A stretch of DNA of 64,000 bases from Chelonoidis abingdonii (GCF_003597395.2 NC_133790.1:19679326-19743325), one strand, 5' to 3'. Positions 45,525 to 57,224 are shown, counted from the first letter of the stretch. Program-made: numbers and translations. Notes: a model not told the origin generated them from the sequence alone.

Positions 45525-46009
45525 TAGAACAGCAGTGCCACTCTTTTTCACAGCACAATAATAATCAGCCTCATCCTCTGCCAGGGCCCCGGAGATGGTC
45601 AGATAGCCGGTGTTACTGTCTTTGGAACCAGAGAAGTGAGCAGGGACCCCAGAGCCCTGGCCCTTGCTGGACTCTGAATAGTAATACAGCAGGTATCGTG
45701 GAGGATTCCCAGGTTGCTGCTGGTACCAGTACACAACGTAGTCACTGATGCTGGTCCTACTGCTCATGGTGCAGGAGAGTTTCACAGTGTTTCCTGGGGA
45801 CACTGACACTGAAGGCGGCTGAGTCACCACAGGCTGTGAGCTGGAACCTGGAAAATATGGTGGAAATTTATCAACTCTTCCCTGTCCGTCCCCAGCCACT
45901 AGAGAATCTGGTTGTGCATTGGCTTCAGCAGCAACTTATTTAATCCACTTCCCCTGTTCTCACCTGTGCACCATGTTCCTAGCAGGATGATGAGGGGAGC
46001 CCAGAGCAT
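45525..46009 (-). CDS. IGLV: V14: family-B V-lambda segment (subgroup B2), apparently functional
   Basis: Leader exon 45964-46009 ([16 protein letters not shown], 46 nt) and V exon 45525-45847; intron 116 bp. Domain: [69 protein letters not shown]3 [13 protein letters not shown] two codons shorter than in V11 and V13, DEADYYC, CDR3 AVKKSGTAVL. No stop, consensus heptamer, intact splice sites. The promoter has a diverged octamer (ATTCTAGT) and an E-box (CACGTG, 46174-46179), as in its duplicates V11 and V16. Confidence 0.93.
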
Positions 46010-46123
46010 GGTGAGGAGATTTCTAGCCCTTAGGAGAAAACAGTCGGATCCACTGAGAAGGTCTGACAGTCACTGCCCCTTATATTGATCCTCCTGGGGG
46101 AGCAGCATCTAAGCTCCACGTTT

Positions 46124-46131
46124 ATTCTAGT
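46124..46131 (-). promoter_or_regulatory. V14 octamer position, diverged (subgroup B2)
   Basis: ATTCTAGT on the plus strand. A TATA box (ATATAAGG in gene sense) lies near 46079-46086. E-box CACGTG at 46174-46179. Confidence 0.5.
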
Positions 46132-48131
46132 TTGTTCTTATCTGATTGTCTCCTATGATCACAGAGAGCCGGGCACGTGGGAGAAGAGACCATCCCTGAG
46201 GGAGGAGCTTCTGCTCTATAAGGTCCCTAGCTCAGCTCCACTCCAGCAATGACCGTCTGCCAGGATCAAGGTTTTATTTCAGTGCTCACAGTGGAGGCTG
46301 CTGGAGTTCGGGCAGTGGGACAGTTTCCATTCTAACCCCTCATTTTCAGTCATTTGTAACTTTCCCAATGCTTCCCCTTTCGGCCTGTTGTTCCCCTGCT
46401 TTGCCTGAGGATTCACTGATCACTCACACTGATCAAAAACCAACTCAGCAGTTTCTCAGACTGAGAAGAGGGCAATAAATACACTTTGCCCAGGATTTAC
46501 CATTTCTGGAGCCAACTAGGGCAGAGCTAAGGAGGAAATGGGGGGATTCTGCAAAGTTCCATTCTCCCATCTAAGGGCCCACACTAGAGGATCTGGGTTT
46601 GTGTCTGGCAATGTACATTATTAGGAGCTGTTCTCTGCTCACTGGGAGGATTTATTTCCATCATCTCCAGGCCGCCCAGCTGCGCTACACGAACTTCTGT
46701 TTATTTATGAGCAGTTTTAATAGGGCAGAAAATGAAATTCAGAGAACTGAGCTGTGACTCTCCCGCCACTTGTGCTGAGAGCTAGGACTGAAAATCCCAC
46801 TGAAAAATGAAGTGTTACTGTCATTGTTTATTACTAAAGACCAGTGAGACGCATCACAGTCTGAGGAGCCTTCTCCTCAGAAATTCTCCTGGCTCTTTGC
46901 TCTTGGCAATTGGGAAAGTGTTAGAAACATCACCAATGACACAAAACAACATGGAGTCTCAGCAGCACCAAGACAGACCCTCAAATGTTCATTATCCATC
47001 TTGTGTCTATGTTTGCTGGGGAAGGGAGAGCCCAGCTCTGTCCCATACTACTCTGAGTTTCTTGCCTTCTGGAAGGTTCTGTGCCTGACACATGAAGTTC
47101 ATTTTTAAGCCACATGACAAAGCCAGTTTCCAGCTGAATAAAGGCATTTGCAGGAGTTCCCCACAATGGAGCTGATCTCACATGCAGATTGGCCACTGGG
47201 GGAGGGGAACCTCTCAGTTCCCTTCCCCAGCACCCAGATTGAAATAGGTGGGAAATCAAACATGGATATGACGCTCCAGTTGGGAATATTTAGCCTCTGT
47301 TTATCTATTAAAGTTCTTGGATTATAAAATGAGTGACCAACCAGAGCCCCATGTAACTCATCTCAACCCTGGAAGGGGAAGTATCTGCTATGAGCAGCAC
47401 AAACAGTGAGCAGGGGGTGACACTGGCTGACAGAACCATGGCTCATCCCCAACACTTTCTTTACATGCATTAAACACGAGGTGGGACACAAAGAGCTGGG
47501 GATCAGTGCAGAGATCCCCCAACCTTGGCCAGAGGCCTCTAGTTCTTCTGCAAACGCCCTGCTGTCACTGAACCAGCTCAGCAATTCTGGAGCTGACCCA
47601 GCTTTTACAGCCAGGGCAGATTGAGAGGTTCTGATCATTACTGAAGGAGAGGCCAAAGGCACCAAAGGGTTTGGCGCTTGGGGGTAGAGTGCGGGGGCAG
47701 CGTTCCATTGCCCTGCTTCTGTGCTCACGTTTTACCCTATTAGAGACTATATTGTTTCTGGGAAGACGCTCAGAGGGGAGGGAGAGTATTTTAATTCTTG
47801 GAAGTGTGGGTTTGAGACATAGAACCCTAGCTTCTCTGAAAGCCCACATCCTCCACTGGCGATGTCAGAACAGACAGAGGCTGGGGCAATGGAAGGAGAT
47901 GCACAGTTGATTCCTTTAAGTGTTTAAGAAGCTGTAAGTGAATTCCTCTGGTTACAAATCACCTCCACTCCTCTAGCCCTCAATGGCAACTTGTGGTACA
48001 GTGAAATCCCCAGTGAGAACAGCGAGTAGGTGAAATATTGTGATAGAGGGAATATCTTCTCTTCGCACACCGTCTGCTCCACAGAAGGAAGCCCCAACAG
48101 GACATGGGGCATTTTGTCTTTGATGACAAGA

Positions 48132-48163
48132 GGTCTGTGTCTCACTTCTCCATCTATCTGTGT
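48132..48163 (-). other. Orphan RSS half (nonamer plus 23-bp spacer, no heptamer)
   Basis: Nonamer ACACAGACC (48132-48140) followed by exactly 23 bp of typical spacer. The next bases are TGATTGA instead of CACTGTG, and from there the sequence matches the flank of a different V gene. Confidence 0.7.
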
Positions 48164-48271
48164 TGATTGAAAATATCCTCCTTCACCCACCCAGCCCCAT
48201 GTGCACGTTCTCCTCTGAATGGAACCCTCATTGCATCTAAACAGAGTGACATGTTCTCTTGGACAACACGA

Positions 48272-48310
48272 GGTTTGTGTCTCACTTCCCCATCTGGCTG
48301 GGTCACTGTG
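48272..48310 (-). other. V15 recombination signal, 23-bp spacer
   Basis: Heptamer CACAGTG (48304-48310), nonamer ACACAAACC (48272-48280). Confidence 0.93.
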
Positions 48311-48478
48311 AGACTGAGAACTGCTGCTGTGCCACACCTGACAGTAATAATCAGCCTTGTCCTGCGCCTGGACTCCAGTGATGGTTAATGTGGCCATGTT
48401 ACTGGAGTTGGCACCAGAGAATCGATCAGGGACTCCGGAGGTTCTGCTGCTACTCTCATATATAATGAGTAGCAGTGT
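48311..48478 (-). pseudogene. V15: family-A V-lambda, 5' part missing
   Basis: Keeps FR2 end to CDR3: [40 protein letters not shown] (Glu to Lys before the second Cys), CDR3 [10 protein letters not shown]. At about 48478 the V sequence stops and an unrelated dispersed repeat begins, so FR1, CDR1, most of FR2, the intron, leader and promoter are gone. The RSS is still consensus, so the fragment could in principle be cut by RAG but cannot make a chain. Confidence 0.92.
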
Positions 48479-48845
48479 CAAAGTTAGACTCAGGACTCAC
48501 AATTTGTCAGAACACTCTGTTTTATTACAAAGTGCTCGCTAATACACCCAGATAATGTGAGCACCATGCAAGACTCAAACTATCTTATTTATACAGATAA
48601 AAGGGCGTGAACTTAACAAGATAACAAAAGGAAGCAAAATCTGATAAAAAGAACAGGATTACTTGTGGCACCTTAGAGACTAACAAATTTATTTCAGCAT
48701 GAGCTTTCGTGGGCTACAGCTCACTTCTTCAGATGCATAGAATGGAACACACAGAAAGGAGATATTTATACATACAGAGAACAGGTAAAGGTGGAAGTAT
48801 GCATACCAACAGGAAGAGTCTAATCAATTGACATGAACTCTGAAA
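48479..48845. repeat. Dispersed repeats at the V15 break
   Basis: 48640-48840 contains AAAAAGAACAGGATTACTTGTGG, ACCTTAGAGACTAACAAATTT, AGCTTTCGTGGGCTACAGCTC and GATGCATAGAATGGAACA, a frequent turtle repeat (short relative at 12600; related block at 50745-50860). Class not assigned. Confidence 0.65.
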
Positions 48846-49548
48846 TTATGGGTCAGGCCGCTGGAAATAATTAAATGAATAAATATACGCACGGGTTTGA
48901 ACTTTTTGGGCATGCTAGGGTCACTTTTTCAATATCTTCTCTGCAGTCTCGAGGGTTGAAAACTTCCTTACCTAGTCACTGAAAACCAAGGTGCTCATGG
49001 AATCACTGGACTCCAGAATCTGGGGTTTTCAGCAAAACCCCTAATTAGCACTGGACTCACTATAAAACCGCAAGAGATGGTGACTCTGATGAAGGGCAAT
49101 GAAGATGGGAACTTAAAGGTTAAATTTGACCCCTATTCAATGGGAAACCAGTGCAGACAGTGGTGGATGGGGATGATGGACTCTTGGACGCCTGGGGTGC
49201 TGAGTAACTGGGCTGGATTTCCCCTACCTCCTTGGCTGTGCTGTCAGCCTCTCTTTTGTCAGCACCTCCTCCTTCCCCATTTCCCTTCTCTGGGTAGTCC
49301 CACAGGGCTCCCTCCTTGTTCTCTCCTTTTCTCTCTCTGAACCTTATCCTTCAGTATCTCCATCTGCTCACATGAGGTCAGTATCACATCTGTGCTGATA
49401 CATTTCTCCACTCTGGCTGTGACAGGTTGGACCCCCCCCTCATCCAGGATGCCACCTGAGGTTCTGGGGTCTCACTGAGCCCGCCCTTTCCAGCAGCCTG
49501 GGCTTTAACACTCTGTTTGTGCTGTGCTAGGCTCTCAAGCCCTCTGTA

Positions 49549-49550
<2 letters not shown>

Positions 49551-49589
<39 letters not shown>
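49551..49589. repeat. (GC)n(CA)n microsatellite
   Basis: GTGCGCGCGCGC followed by about 13 CA units. The other LTR-like copy has only a short degenerate CA tract here. Confidence 0.95.
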
Positions 49590-49593
<4 letters not shown>

Positions 49594-49710
49594 ACCACAC
49601 CCAGCTGCAGACACAGAATGAAGTCAGATCTGTGTGGGAGGATTCACCCAGCACTCGTGTGCACACTCCCTTTGAGAAGTAAACCCAAAGTAATATTGTC
49701 TTGCGCTGTC

Positions 49711-49785
49711 GGCACAGCACAAGCACATAAAAGGTCGGCACAGCACAAGCACATAAAAGGTCGGCACAGCACAAGCACATAAAAA
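49711..49785. repeat. 26-bp tandem repeat, three copies
   Basis: Unit GGCACAGCACAAGCACATAA + AAGGTC, two perfect copies and a third that diverges at its end. A single degenerate unit is present in the sister element near 44305. Confidence 0.95.
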
Positions 49786-51701
49786 TTCTCTCTCTCCCTC
49801 AATGTGAGGTGAGATATACACAGCTTCTCCCCCCCCCGACAATAATTGCACAAAATTGGTTTAAGAATTAAAAAAAAACAAGTTTATTAACTATAAATGG
49901 CAGATTTTAAGTGATTATAAGGGATAGCAAAGAGAACGAGGCAGATTACTAAGAAAATGAAACAAAATGTGCATACTAAGTTTAAAGTCTTAAAGAAATT
50001 CGTTTCAAGAAATAATTTCTCACCCTAAGTATTGTTTAGAGAAGTTGCAGAGTTTTTATAGCTTAGCGTTCCAGTTATTTCTCTTGACAGACTAGACTCC
50101 TGTCTTAGTCTGGACTCAGCCCTAGCCTGTCCTACCGCTCAGTTCCTTTGTCTCTTCAGGCACTTTCAGCATTTTTTCTTCTTGGGCAGGAAGACAATGG
50201 AGATGAGTCTTGTTTGCTGTATTCCCCAGATTTACACAAGGCAGGAATCTTTTGTTTCCCATTCTTGACCTCCCGCCCTCCTTTTCGTGGAAAATTACTA
50301 AAAATCCAAGATGGCGTTTAGTGCCAGGTGACAGGACCACCTGACCTAGTAGTGTCACAGCTAGGTCCAGGACTCCTCTCAGGAAGGAGAAAATTACTAT
50401 CTTCTTCTCCTCAGAGAAATTATTTTTTGTAGTGCTAACAAGGCCAGTTCAGTCATGTGACCCATTCCCAACAGTTGACAAGAAGGGGTGAATATCAACA
50501 GAGGGAAAACTATTTTTTGTAGTGACCCAGCCACTCCCAGTCTTTATTCAGGCTGAATTTGATGGTGTCAAGTTTGGAAATTAATTCCACTTCTGCAGTA
50601 ATTTTCCTTCTGTTGATATTCTCCCTTTTTTGTCAACATGGGCCACATCCACCCTAACTGAATTGACTTCGTTAGCACTGCTGCCCCCACTGCCAGCTTG
50701 GTAAGGCAACTAACATCTTTTCATGTGCTGTATATTTATACCTGCCTACTGAATTTTTCACTCCATGCATCTGATGAAATGGGTTATAGCCCACAAAAGC
50801 TTATGCCCAAATACATTTGTTAGTCTCTAAGGTGCCACAAGGACTCCTCATTGTTTTATCTTCGAAGTCTTATTCTTTCTTCTTAATGGCCCATCAAGGC
50901 TAATGGCCTGTTGTCTGATGGGTGTCTCCCAAATACACACACAGTTGTAATTGTTACATAGTCAATATTCCTAACTTTAGACACAGAAATTAAAAATGCA
51001 CAGACATTGTATAATCACATTCAGTCAATTGTAACCTTTCGAATGATACCTTACAAGACCCATCTTGCATAAAATATATCTCAGTTATGCCATATCCATA
51101 TGATAAGCATATTTCCATAAAGAATATGGGGTGTAACGTCACACTGGCCCTGTCTCCTGCTGCTCATTCTTGCATCTGGCATGGTCTCTGTGGTATCGCG
51201 CCCTTTAATGGCTCCTCTGGTGTCAAGCTCACACTGGCCAAAACTGAGCTCAGAAATCTTCCCAGCCAACCCCTCTCAGCAAGTCGTGCCGCCTGAATAG
51301 CCCTGGTTTCCTTATCTTTGTGCCTCATGCCCCATTCCCCTCTATACCCATACACCCCTCTGCCTCTGATGTGTTTCTGAATCAGAAATCTCAAGGCCTG
51401 ACTCCATTGTCTTTGCTGGAGGCCTTGGGGAGATCTGAGAAGGAATTAAATTGTGCTGACACTTATGGCTGTGATAGGAGTGTTGTCTCTTGCTCCCCAC
51501 TCTGATAGCAGAGGAGATGCTGACTTTAGGGAGAAGAAGGTGATAGTCCCCATCCTGCAGAAAGAGAATGAGGAGGGAGCGGGAAATAGCTGTGAATTTC
51601 CTGCTCATAAACAGCTGTGTGATTTGTCACAGCCAGAGACAAAACTGTGCAGCGGGTGAACTTTGCACACAGGGCCCAGGCTGGGGGAGAGGAGCAAAGT
51701 G

Positions 51702-51740
51702 TGTTTTTGTCTCACTTCCCCATCTGCCTGTGTCACTGTG
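51702..51740 (-). other. V16 recombination signal, 23-bp spacer
   Basis: Heptamer CACAGTG (51734-51740), nonamer ACAAAAACA (51702-51710). Confidence 0.95.
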
Positions 51741-52226
51741 TAGAGCAGCAGTGCCACTCTTTATCACAGCACAGTAATAATCAGCCTCATCCTCTGCCAG
51801 GGCCCCGGAGATGGTCAGATAGCCGGTGTTACTGTCTTTGGAACCAGAGAAGCGAGCAGGGACCCCAGAGCCCTGGCCCTTGCTGGACTCTGAATAGTAA
51901 TACAGCAGGTATCGTGGAGAATTCCCAGGTTTCTGCTGGTACCAGAACACATAGTAGTCACTGATGCTGGTCCCACTGCTCATGGTGCAGGAGAGTTTCA
52001 CGGTGTTTCCTGGGGACACTGACACTTCAGGCGGCTGAGTCACCACAGACTGGGAGCTAGAACCTGGAAAAAATGGTAGAAATCTGTCAACCCCTCCCTG
52101 TCCGTCCCCAGCCACTAGAGAATCTGGTTGTGCATTGGCTTCAGCAGCAACTTATTTAACCCACTTCCCCCTGTTCTCACCTGTGCACCATGTTCCTAGT
52201 AGGACGATGAGCAGAGCCCAGAACAT
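51741..52226 (-). CDS. IGLV: V16: family-B V-lambda segment (subgroup B2), apparently functional
   Basis: Leader exon 52181-52226 ([16 protein letters not shown], 46 nt; Leu to Phe and Pro to Leu compared with V14) and V exon 51741-52063; intron 117 bp. Domain: [67 protein letters not shown], shortened FR3 [23 protein letters not shown]3 [10 protein letters not shown]. No stops; consensus heptamer. Closest relative in the window is V14. Promoter octamer diverged as in V11 and V14. Confidence 0.93.
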
Positions 52227-52340
52227 GGTGAGGAGATTTCTATCCCTTAGGAGAAAACAGCCAGATCCACTGAGAAGGCCTGACAGTCACTGCCCCTTAT
52301 ATTGATTCTACTGTGGTAGGAGCATCTAAGCTCCACCTTT

Positions 52341-52348
52341 ATTCTAGT
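52341..52348 (-). promoter_or_regulatory. V16 octamer position, diverged (subgroup B2)
   Basis: ATTCTAGT on the plus strand; E-box CACGTG at 52391-52396. Confidence 0.5.
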
Positions 52349-52620
52349 TTGTTCTTATCTGATTGGGTCCTTTGATCACAGAGAGCCGGGCACGTGGGAG
52401 GAGAGACCATCCCTTAGGGAGGAGCTCCTGCTCTATAAGGTCCCTAGCTCAGCTCCACTCCAACAATGACCATCTGCCAGGATCAAGGTTTCATTTCAAC
52501 ACTTGCAGTGGAGGCTGCTGGAGTTCAGTCTGTGGGACAGTTTCCATTCTAACCCCTCGTTTTCAGTCATTTGTAACTTTCCCAATCCTTCCTTTTTCGG
52601 CCTATTTCCCTGCTTCAGGG

Positions 52621-54060
52621 TTAGGAGGAGGACATACTCCTCATCTCTGGATACTCATCTGAGAGGTGGCAGATCCCTGTTCAGATCGCTTCTCTTCATG
52701 AGGCAGAAAGCTGAAATGGAAGCAGGGATGAATACTCAAACTATTGAGCTACATCTTATAAGGGAAGCTGTCTCCTCCCCAGTCACCTTGTGTGGAGTTT
52801 GGTGGCCTGTGAGCACATCCACCAGATCAAGTCCCACAGTCAAGGTAGGCAGGGCAGTTTAAGAATCATGCTGGGGCAGAAACACAGGTGCTCAGGGAAC
52901 TTTTAGAGCAAATATGTTGCTACCTAGTGAGTTTAGGCACCTACAGGGTTGGGTGACAGCCGAGCAGGGATTTTGTGGGTCACAGTGGTGCCTACAACTG
53001 GACCTAGGCACCTACGTCCCTTTGTGGACCTGGCTTGGTGTGGACAGAGTGTGTCCATTCTTAGCTCTCCTGAAGTCTGGGTTGTGGGCCTAGGGCATGT
53101 ATGGAGCACACTCTTCCTCAGTTTGCTCCCCAGATCAGCACGGCATGTCTGCTGCATCACTGCTGTCTGCATCACCAATTAAAACTCTGCTGGAGTTCCC
53201 TGGGCAGTTTTCTTCATTGTAAAAACAGGGCGGGGAAAGGGGAGGCTCTGTTCACCAAATGACCTCCAAATTGTATCCCAGATGCTATCCCAAGGTCTTT
53301 CAGAGCACATTAAATTAAGCACGTCATTGGCCAGGAGGGGAAGGGCTGTATCTCAGGAGCCCTCCGACCATGACCCCAGATGGTACCCAAGGCCTTCTCC
53401 CAGCATACAAACTTCCAAGCCAATCTGACTCTGTCTGGGAACTGTCGAGCACTTTGAAAGTTCACTTTTAAACAGAAAAGCTACTGCAGCCTTTGTGTGT
53501 CTTGCGTGCCCATTGGCATCCCATGTCTTGCTCACAACCGCACTGCTTCATACAACCAAAGTGACAGTCTAACAAAGCTTAGATTTTGGGGGTTTGGGGC
53601 TGGGAGTTGGTCAGGTCAGGGGAAAGTTGGTGAGATACGATCTATGTGAATGCGGCTCCTTTCCCGCCCTAGCTTTGTGCAAAAGAAAAGTGATTTCTTC
53701 CCATCCCAAGAACAAGCATGAGATATTGGCTGTGGCGTGTCAGTAACTTAAGCACCTGCTGTCATTGCTAGGCCTGCTCCCATTACCTACAGCGTGAGCC
53801 CTTTGCAGGGCAAAGAGCAGAAACACTCAGACATGGTCACACATCAGAGATGAGACGACAGTCTAGGAGCTAGCCATGCCTTTGCTTGTTGATGGCTTGA
53901 TAAATTAGGAGCCTTACTTTGAATTTAGGGCATGGACAGGCCTGACCTAAGCACCGAGTTAAGGAAGAACCAAGCAGCAGCTGAATCATGAAGTCCTTGC
54001 TCAGTTTCACTAGCAAATTTTGAAGGGAGGTAACTGCAGCCCAACCCAACTGCAGCTTTT
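52621..54060. other. Intergenic, nothing recognised
   Basis: Unique-looking sequence with a degenerate repeat near 52930-53040 (GGCACCTAC repeated). No V remnant or gene. Confidence 0.45.
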
Positions 54061-54084
54061 TCAGAATCAGCAGCCCACGTCTCC

Positions 54085-54294
54085 TTGGTATCTTTCCTGT
54101 ACTGTGGAAAAAGGCAAGCAGCTCTGGATAACACGCGCTACGAGCTGTTTGTTAAGAACAACAAAACAAATGAGAAACTGCCACCAGCAATGGCCTTTTT
54201 CAGCCAGCACCTGAAATGTGCAAAGTACCAGTCACATATAAACAATCCTGCTAAAGTTCAGCATCTTCAGGTGTCCCCTGTCACCAACGGATAG
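54085..54294 (+). pseudogene. Possible coding relic of a mobile element
   Basis: The open frame includes KRQAALDNTRYELFVKNNKT and NEKLPPAMAFFSQHLKCAKY. It resembles a short domain I remember from retroelement-associated open frames (pattern RYE.F, LPP, H.KRANYQ), but I cannot name the family. No start context or neighbour supports a gene. Most likely a degraded insertion. Confidence 0.3.
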
Positions 54295-54299
54295 GTGAT

Positions 54300-54560
54300 A
54301 GCACAGCCCCGGGACATCCTGTTCCTAAAAAAATGGCGCTGCCACCTGCTCCAGAACTATCCTCACCTTTGTGCCCTGTGGCTGTGAGAGTATCTGCAAC
54401 AAGGAAGAGCTCTGAGGCCTTTAAATCTTGGCCCCAGCCGGGCTGCCGGAGGTGCAGGAAATTTAAAGGGCTCTGGCTCCCCACAGCCATTCTGAGCCCT
54501 TTAAATCCCCGCCGAGAAAGCCAGTGCGGCTCTTGCTGGTACACCGTACTGGACCATACC
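54300..54560. repeat. GC-rich dispersed repeat with TTTAAA blocks
   Basis: Repeated GGCCTTTAAATC, AATTTAAAGGGCTCTGG, AGCCCTTTAAATCC and GTACACCGTACTGGACCATACC; an arrangement I recall from a common turtle repeat. Confidence 0.5.
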
Positions 54561-54639
54561 AGTTTACTTTCACCTCTGTGTAGGAGAGGAGACCAATGCT
54601 TTGGAGGGAAGCTCCTGCAGTATAAGTCACTGGTTCAGT

Positions 54640-55330
54640 TGCACTTCCAGAAGGCTGACTCTGTAAGGGTGAATTTGAGCGCTCACAGGCGTGGCTGTTG
54701 GAGATTAGACTGTGGGATGGTTTCCATTCTAAACACTTGTTTTCAGTAGTTTATAACTTTTCCAACCCTTCCTCTTTTGACCTGACAGTTCCCAGGTTTG
54801 CATGCAGGCTCACACTTGGTTCACGGATTGAACAAACACAACTCCTGAGTGTCTAGCAATGAGGAGAGTGAAATGGATACACTTTGCCCAGGATTAACAA
54901 GTTGAAATCAAAGCAAGGGGAGTGGGAAGGGGAAATTGTAGGGTGCAGGGAGTCAGCAGATGATATGGGAGGGTGAGGTTTCTGTGGCTGGGAATGCATG
55001 TGCTTAATAGCTGTTCTTTGCCAGCAGTCACGGTTTCTCTGCTCTCCAGGCCATACGGCAGGGCTGCAGGTGTTTTGGCTTCTTCATTAGAGATCTTTAT
55101 GGGCTGATAATCCACATGGGAGACTTGGTACTAATGAGGAACCTTATCCGCTGTCTGGGGGCAGTGGAAGGGCATGGGAATTCTGTGTGATGAGAATCTA
55201 CTTGCCACATTGCCCACCCACTCAAACCTGAGACCCATCAACACCAGGCCCGATACAGGACAGCTCTGAAGTACCTGCTGATTGGTAAATACCTGCTAAT
55301 TGCTGTCCTGAGGAGGGATGCTTTCCTGGA
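54640..55330. repeat. Intergenic duplication D6, copy a
   Basis: Matches 59320-59990: TAGCTGTTCTTTGCCAGCAG, TCCAGGCCAYACGGCAGGGC, ACCCATCAACACCAGGCC and CTGTCCTGAGGAGGGATGCT. In copy b this is the 5' flank of V17; in copy a the V gene is absent. Confidence 0.85.
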
Positions 55331-57224
55331 GTCTGTATATTTCATATTTCATATGGGCTCCTGATAGGATCCATGTCTGTCTGCACTGACCTTCCTCCTA
55401 TTCCCTCTCATTGTCCCTAGTCACCCATAAGGAAACTAGAGAATGAGGAGGTACCAGGAACAGACAGAGGTGGGGGTGCTGGAATTCCAGAGGAGACTAT
55501 TTGAGAGGGAGCAGGAGTTGTAGGTTAGAAAAGTGCTCTGGGAGTCAGGCCATACAGGATTGACAGGTAGGATGGGAAACCGGGTATATTCTGGCTAAAT
55601 GATCTGCAGGACCAAAGAGTGTTGCAGAACTGAGCCATGCCAATGCAGAAGTAAAAGATAAATTCAGGCTTCCCCGCAGGAGATTGGTTTATTACAATAT
55701 CTAGATCAGATGCATCCCACAAGGGGTATTTACCCCCCGAGATTGAAAAGAAAAGCGAGAAGTTGTTCTCCAGGGGTCCAAGACAGTCACCCTGGTGCCA
55801 ACAAGGAGGCAGGAAGAGCTGGAGACATGTCATATAGAAGGGATATAATGTCAGAACACAAATAATCCACCCACAAACTGCTTTGGAACCAAGCACACCC
55901 CAGTCCCCCCACAACTACCGTCATGGAGCTTTGAGACTGCCCTGCCCAGAAACTTGAGGTGGGGAAGCTATTAATTGAATTTTACTCTTTTTCCTCTTCA
56001 CAAATTAGCCAGAAACCTATTTTGATTGTTACAACATTGGTTGTTATTTAGAATTGTTTTATAGACACTTCCTGTGAGTTTGTTTCAGTTACTAGACGGT
56101 CATACACTATTCACTTTGAATCATTATTCATGATATCTGACTGCTCCCCTAAGTCACATGGTCGTATTTCTGCTTTTCCATTGAATGGCTGAATCATTTA
56201 TTGACAGGTGGAGACATCAAAGAGAGTCCAGAATGGCTGAGTGAACACTTCTGACATGAGCCTCTAAGCAAAGACATTCACGTGTGTTTTTGTGACACTT
56301 TTTCTTTCCCCCTAAAAGGATGCTCCTGGACAAGATATAGAAAGATGTGTCCATCCCAGGCATCGGTGCACCTGGGTGGGGGTTCAGTCAAGTGGAGACT
56401 TATGAATAATGAACTGGAATATATGTACGGCGCTACTCGAGATAGCTGTCCTGTGGAGCATGATTTCATTACGCCGCATCAGCAAGGCTTCAGAAGGCAT
56501 TAAGGGTCTGACCCAAAGCCTGCTGGAGTCAATGGGGGTCTTACTGTTGACTTCTGCAGGCTCTGGATCAGGGCCTAAGAGAGGTCTAAGGTGCCATTTT
56601 CCCCTGGACTTAGAAAGAGGACAATGATGAAGCTGAAATCTGGATCGAAGTCTGCACTCAGCTTGGTGTGGATGGGGCAGGTAGGATGATGGGTCACTGT
56701 CTCTGCTCTGGCCTGGTCTGGCCCTGTTATGCTCCCTGCACACAAAGATACTTTTCAGGCTGAAATGTCTTTTATTGAGGTGAGGTTAAATAATAAAGCA
56801 AGTGGGAGAAACGTGAAGAGTCTCTGTGGAGGGTCCAGAGTGGGAGTCTTGCACTGCCACAGCTACAGCCATCATTGTGAACTACCCCTCCCCCTCCATT
56901 GACCAGCATCGACTCCTGGGGTTTAAAGAGCCAGAGCACAGAACAGCAAATGGAGAAGGTTCCCCTGCTGGGACAGACTCCACTGATGGCTTTGGGAACC
57001 CATGAAGGAAATGAGGGATTCTCTGATTGAGGACACTGGGATTTGGGGCTCCGTATCCTGAGTCTAATGAAACCAGGGCACAATTTGTCCCTATCAGGAT
57101 TAACAAGAATAAACCTGAGCTCTCTTGGTCTCTGCCTTACCATCCCCAGGCCAAAGGGAGGATTGGTAAACTGATGGAGGGAGATGAGAGATGGTTTCCA
57201 TGCAGATAAGACCTAGACAGGTGC
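55331..57224. other. Intergenic, nothing recognised
   Basis: A minus-strand open frame at 55525-55914 has no recognisable domain and no support. No V remnant. Confidence 0.45.

Larger units (their letters stand above)
42310..48163. repeat. Segmental duplication D4, copy b (contains V14)
   Basis: Counterpart of 32235-36470. Carries two insertions of its own in the left part: the TGTCATAA element (43036-43970) and the LTR-like element (44015-44925). An extra block is present at about 46976-47260. The match to the V12 3' flank stops at 48163, exactly where a V heptamer would begin. Confidence 0.92.
49418..51143. mobile_element. LTR-like element, longer copy
   Basis: Begins TGTGACAGGTTGGAC, ends GTAACGTCACA, flanked by exact 5-bp duplication CTGGC (49413-49417 and 51144-51148). 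About 800 bp longer than the copy at 44015; the extra part (about 50310-51060) includes a second dispersed repeat (50745-50860). Contains a CA microsatellite and a 26-bp tandem triplication. Confidence 0.83.
48846..52620. repeat. Segmental duplication D4, copy c (contains V16)
   Basis: Counterpart of 32410-34980 and 42496-46400. Shares with copy b the LTR-like insertion at the same site and a 6-bp FR3 deletion in the V gene, so b and c are closer to each other than to a. Confidence 0.92.

Noticed and set aside
51627..52160. Plus-strand open frames opposite V14 and V16 (about 105 codons)
   Set aside because: Antisense shadows of V exons, with identical pattern in both copies.
55525..55914. 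Minus-strand 129-codon open frame
   Set aside because: Rich in Cys and Trp, no domain, no context; likely chance.
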